From: Tenodera sinensis
Taxonomy: Eukaryota; Arthropoda; Insecta; Mantodea; Mantidae
Length of the DNA: 64,000 nucleotides
Assembly: GCA_030765045.1 (NCBI GenBank)
Contig: CM060963.1
Location: forward strand, 103,022,354-103,086,353
Reading direction: 5' to 3'
The notes beneath the pieces are model-generated. The model searched no databases, had not been told where the DNA came from, and saw nothing but the letters and a program-made list of their open reading frames with translations. Both the position numbers and the translations under genes were made by a program. Of the stretch, positions 60,977 to 64,000 are shown in pieces. Positions within the stretch are counted from its first letter, which is position 1; every line of letters starts with the position of its first letter.

Positions 60977-61138
60977 CTGGTGTGGGGAGTGTCGAATTGT
61001 CAAAACATGTAGACCTATATAAATATGAAGATGAATCTTTTTATTTAAAAAAGACGCAATTATAATTTCTCTATTCCTCATAAATTGATTTTTATTTGTT
61101 TTTAACTAATTTAGGGAATTAAAAATGTGTATCTGGAA

Positions 61139-62056
61139 CAGGGTTGCCAACTCGTACGATAATTATGGAGGCATACGATAATTTTAATGTTTGTACGATG
61201 GTTGTCAACCCGTACGACAATTATGGGGATGTACGATAATTTGAATGTATGATAGTTCGATATCGGCGAAATATCATTTTCACTGGTTTGTCACTCCAGC
61301 GAAGTGAAACTAATTACAAATAACACCACTTTTGTCCTCATTGTCTGTCTCCACCCCATAGCAACCATTTCCAGCCCTACTACGCCTGCTACCCCTTATC
61401 CTCTTATTGCCAGTGTGCCCAGGTCTGATAATTTCAATGAAGAAGGCACTGTTCAGAAAATTGACGACCAATGTAGAAAACTCGGAATACGTGCTATTCC
61501 GTGTGAAATAAAGAACATGCCTGAACCTGACAGTTTCTGGAATGCTATTAAACATGTCACCTTGGTGGAAATACTGATTTCAAAGAACTAGCGGCCTTTG
61601 CATTATCAGAGGTTTCCTTGCCCTACAGAAGCACTTCTTGTGAAAGAGTTTATAAAAACCAAAGTTAGAATCAGATTGGCACTAGACACGGTAAATGAAC
61701 TCATTTTGCCGTCTCAACTTATCAAAGAACGTGGTAGATCTTAAAATCTGCAAGTCACCGAGAAGATGTTAAGGTTTATCTCAACAACAAATTTGTGTAA
61801 TGCTGCAACGGTTGAGGAAGACGAACTTTCAGATGAATAGTGCGAGAAACATAAGTGCTAAAGTTGTAACATTTGTTGAGGTCATCAATCTTGTAAGGGG
61901 TATAATAAACATCATTACTCTTATATTTTCATAAGTATTATACTGATATTTTTATTGTTGTAGCGTTTGCTTTATGATGTAGGATAATTTTGAATCCAAA
62001 TCTATAATTTTGAGTGGCTGGTACGATAATTTTACTTTTAAATGTTGGCAACCCTG
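61139..62056 (+). mobile_element. Non-autonomous hAT (hAT-N1), copy 2, perfect 8-bp duplication
   Basis: 918 bp. Starts CAGGGTTGCCAAC, ends GTTGGCAACCCTG, and is flanked by ATCTGGAA at 61131-61138 and 62057-62064. TACGATAATT-type motifs recur four or five times in the first ~110 bp and again near the other end (62025-62037). The interior carries the C-terminal part of a transposase and is otherwise non-coding. Confidence 0.93.
61304..61755 (+). pseudogene. hAT transposase C-terminal remnant in hAT-N1
   Basis: The first frame reads NNTTFVLIVCLHPIA, DNFNEEGTVQKIDDQCRKLG, PEPDSFWNAIKHV to 61591. Shifting frame gives GGNTDFKELAAFALSEVSLP and YRSTSCERVYKN, then another shift gives IKTKVRIRLALDTVNELILP. 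LAAFALSxLSLPxSxAxCER and the following IKTKxRNRL are the hAT dimerisation-domain signature. The zinc finger and the catalytic core are missing, so it cannot encode an active enzyme; mobility must have come from an autonomous relative. Confidence 0.82.
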
Positions 62057-62064
62057 ATCTGGAA

Positions 62065-62129
62065 TACTTTCATCACTTAACAAGTTTCGTGCCCCCTGGA
62101 GATCACGCCCCACTGTTAGAGAACCACTG
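62065..62129 (+). mobile_element. Terminal fragment of a different hAT element
   Basis: Read on the minus strand from 62129: CAGTGGTTCTCTAACAGTGG, then GGCGTGATCTCCAGGGGGCA. CAGTGGTTCTC(A/T)AAC followed by GGGGCG is a classic hAT terminus. The rest of the element is not evident; hAT-N1 copy 2 is inserted directly at its inner side. Confidence 0.55.
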
Positions 62130-63135
62130 CATTACGGGCAACTTTAGTTAATGCTCCTGCCTCTCTAGTGATTACACAGGAACAACTGTCAAAGAAAACA
62201 AGAGGAGAAGAATTTTGTTCTGTTTAAGGCATTAACCACCCATGTTGAACCTAGTGTCCTTTGAAGTAATGGAACATTCATCTCCTCATATCGAAGAGAA
62301 ATCCAAATAAGCCTCATCCAGGAAGAGTGCCCCACCCAGGGGATCGAGCTCAGGACTACAGATGAAAGTAGATCCTCTACTTTCTGAGTTTCAGCTTTGC
62401 AGAGAAAAAGCAAAAGAGAAACAAAGCAAAAGAGTCAAATCAAACAGCTCAAGCTATGTTTTTTCACATATTATCACTATATACATGTAGCATAACAGAC
62501 CTGGAGGATTCATATAACAAACCTCGGGGTATATCTCGATGAGAGGCATCCCCTCCACCTTTTTCCCTGGAGCAAACCCCTTCCAAGCTTTTCTTTCCTC
62601 TGCCAAGAGCCCCCTGCTCACAGTCTTTTGTTTTTTCACCATTCGTTCGCTCGCGACCATCCGGCTGTTATTTAATAGTTTGCCATTGTCTTAAGCCAGA
62701 CTCGGTGCAGTGCCATGCCGCTTTCCTGTACCACACTTCCTTTTTCCATCTTTTATTGTATTTCGCATTCTCCCCGTGTTCCAGTTCCTGCTTTTGTGCA
62801 TTCACATTCAGGGGTGAACACATTCTTTATGTTTAACAAGTCTGTCCTTAGCCAGAAGCCCTCTGCCCGCTTCCTATCCTTCGGGAGTATTTCTTTATAA
62901 AGAGACCTCTAGTCGCCATAGGGTTCCAGGCGGTGCAGAAAATACTGGCAAATAATCCACAATATTGCACTCTCATTCCTGCACTGAGGGAGCTTCAGAT
63001 AACATGTGCTTTCCTATAACACACCATTCTCACATCAAATTCGCGTATTCTGTAATTAGAAACATAATCTATTATGCAATTAATTGTTCCTCCACACAAT
63101 AGCCGCGTGCAGGAAAAAGTTTGAAGGGTAGAATG
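62130..63135. other. Unassigned sequence
   Basis: A weak tRNA-like motif (GAGCTCGATCCCCTGG on the minus strand, about 62335-62350) might be a SINE head. Nothing else recognised. Confidence 0.4.
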
Positions 63136-63137
63136 AG

Positions 63138-63245
63138 ACTGAAAAATTCAATGCCATAGCCGGGATTTGAACCACGAATCTTCCGATCTCCATCCTCCAG
63201 TGATCTACCACGGCCAACGTGCTCACACGACATTAATTTCTCACA
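63138..63245 (-). mobile_element. tRNA-derived SINE, family T4, copy 2
   Basis: On the minus strand: GAGAAATTAATGTCGTGTG, CACGTTGGCCGTGGTAGATC, B box GTGGTTCAAATCCCGG, then CTATGGCATTGAATTTTTCA, the same order as at 53.72 kb. Confidence 0.7.
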
Positions 63246-63334
63246 TTTTTTTCAGGCAAACCACACAAGAAGATCTCAAATTATATGAGATTACAGACAG
63301 CTATTGTATGGAAGAAAAGTTAATTGGATTGATT

Positions 63335-63948
63335 GATCTTATTTCTCTATCTACTTCGTGTTAATCTAGATTAACGTTTTCAGAATGTCTTTATATGTCC
63401 AGGCATAAAAACCAGTAACGATTTCCGTTTTGAATAAAGTAAAAGTATTGAAAATTTAAGCATATAACAAGTAAAATCTCGAAAATAGTTAAGTGCACGA
63501 AAAAATTATTTGTGATAAATGTTATGTGTTTGTTTTGCATAGTAAGGTTTTGCCTATCTTTTATGGTTTAGAACAATCATTTGGAATAAAGAGGACTTGA
63601 GAGGTTATTCCCAGAAAATTAACGATAAATAGTTCATATGTTACGAAAATGTCTTAAGCATTTGGTATTTCAATCAAAATATACAGAGCCGTTTAAAAAA
63701 AAAAAAAAAATATCCACGTAAAGCATAGTTTGGATAGTAATTTTGTTAAAAGTGTTCGTGTCGCTTCTTAAGAAGTTGCTAAACATAAAAGTTCACACAC
63801 GTACACATACATAAACACAAGGACCATTTTTTAAATATTATTTTTTGATTCAGGGGACCTCAAGCGAAGAAAACTCGGAGTCGAGATTTTGGGTAGAATG
63901 CAACACCTTCTGTACCTCCTCTCTACCTCTACATGGTAGAGAAAGTAA
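63335..63948 (-). mobile_element. HINE-A copy 15
   Basis: The start end is well preserved (CATGGTAGAGAAAGTAA ending at 63948), with ATTTTGGGTAGAATGCAACA, a short CACACACGTACACATAC microsatellite (about 63795-63820) and central blocks (ATGGTTTAGAACAATCAT, TATTTCAATCAAAATATACA). The hairpin-end third is strongly mutated and its exact end is unclear. Confidence 0.75.
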
Positions 63949-64000
63949 AAATAATAGTGAATTTCCGCAAACATCGCAGACATGTATGATTTTACGCAAA

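Overview
The window is eukaryotic, repeat-dense and poor in genes. I found no intact host protein-coding gene, no rRNA, no functional tRNA and no prokaryotic feature. tRNA-derived SINEs, decayed hAT and mariner transposases, R1-like and R2-like LINE fragments, solo LTRs and very long simple repeats (TAA, CA, CAGT, GGT, CCTT) point to a large arthropod genome, probably an insect. That placement is an inference from repeat style and is not secure at order level.

The dominant component is one dispersed family, called HINE-A here. About fifteen copies or fragments lie at roughly 5.5, 7.9, 9.5, 11.1, 13.1, 15.8, 20.5, 23.1, 24.6, 36.3, 47-48.4 (two), 52.5, 59.4 and 63.3 kb. Full copies are about 0.7-0.95 kb. 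They start with TTACTTTCTCTAC, carry a CA/GTCT microsatellite near that end, and end with an inverted copy of the start motif followed by a short hairpin and CAGA. They sit between T residues without an obvious target duplication. This is the architecture of Helentron-associated elements (DINE-1/HINE type).

The second family is a 0.56-0.67 kb solo LTR (LTR-B), at 4.2, 19.8, 35.2, 43.0, 49.5 and 60.3 kb with a fragment at 53.3 kb. It runs TGTGAC...GTCACA, with a TATA box and an AATAAA, and two copies have ATAT target duplications. In four copies a CA/TG microsatellite has expanded at the same internal slot; a fifth has a shorter run there, and the fragment borders one.

Classical DNA transposons: a 1.8-kb hAT with a ZMYM1-like, TTF-finger transposase remnant (1409-3238, perfect 8-bp duplication); an internally deleted hAT with a GTF2IRD2/EPM2AIP1-like tail (41.4-41.8 kb); two copies in opposite orientation of a 0.9-kb hAT derivative (58.2-59.1 and 61.1-62.1 kb), one nested in a SINE and one next to another hAT end; and a decayed mariner-like element (31.04-31.87 kb). 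LINE remnants lie at 17.27-17.63 kb, 45.5-45.8 kb (R2-like C-terminus) and 56.0-57.6 kb (R1-like, with the YADD motif readable). Several tRNA-headed SINE families fill further gaps.

The best hint of a host gene is a 66-bp in-frame segment at 10838-10903 with good splice sites on both sides. If real, much of the window is intron. The rest is unassigned AT-rich DNA, marked as such below.
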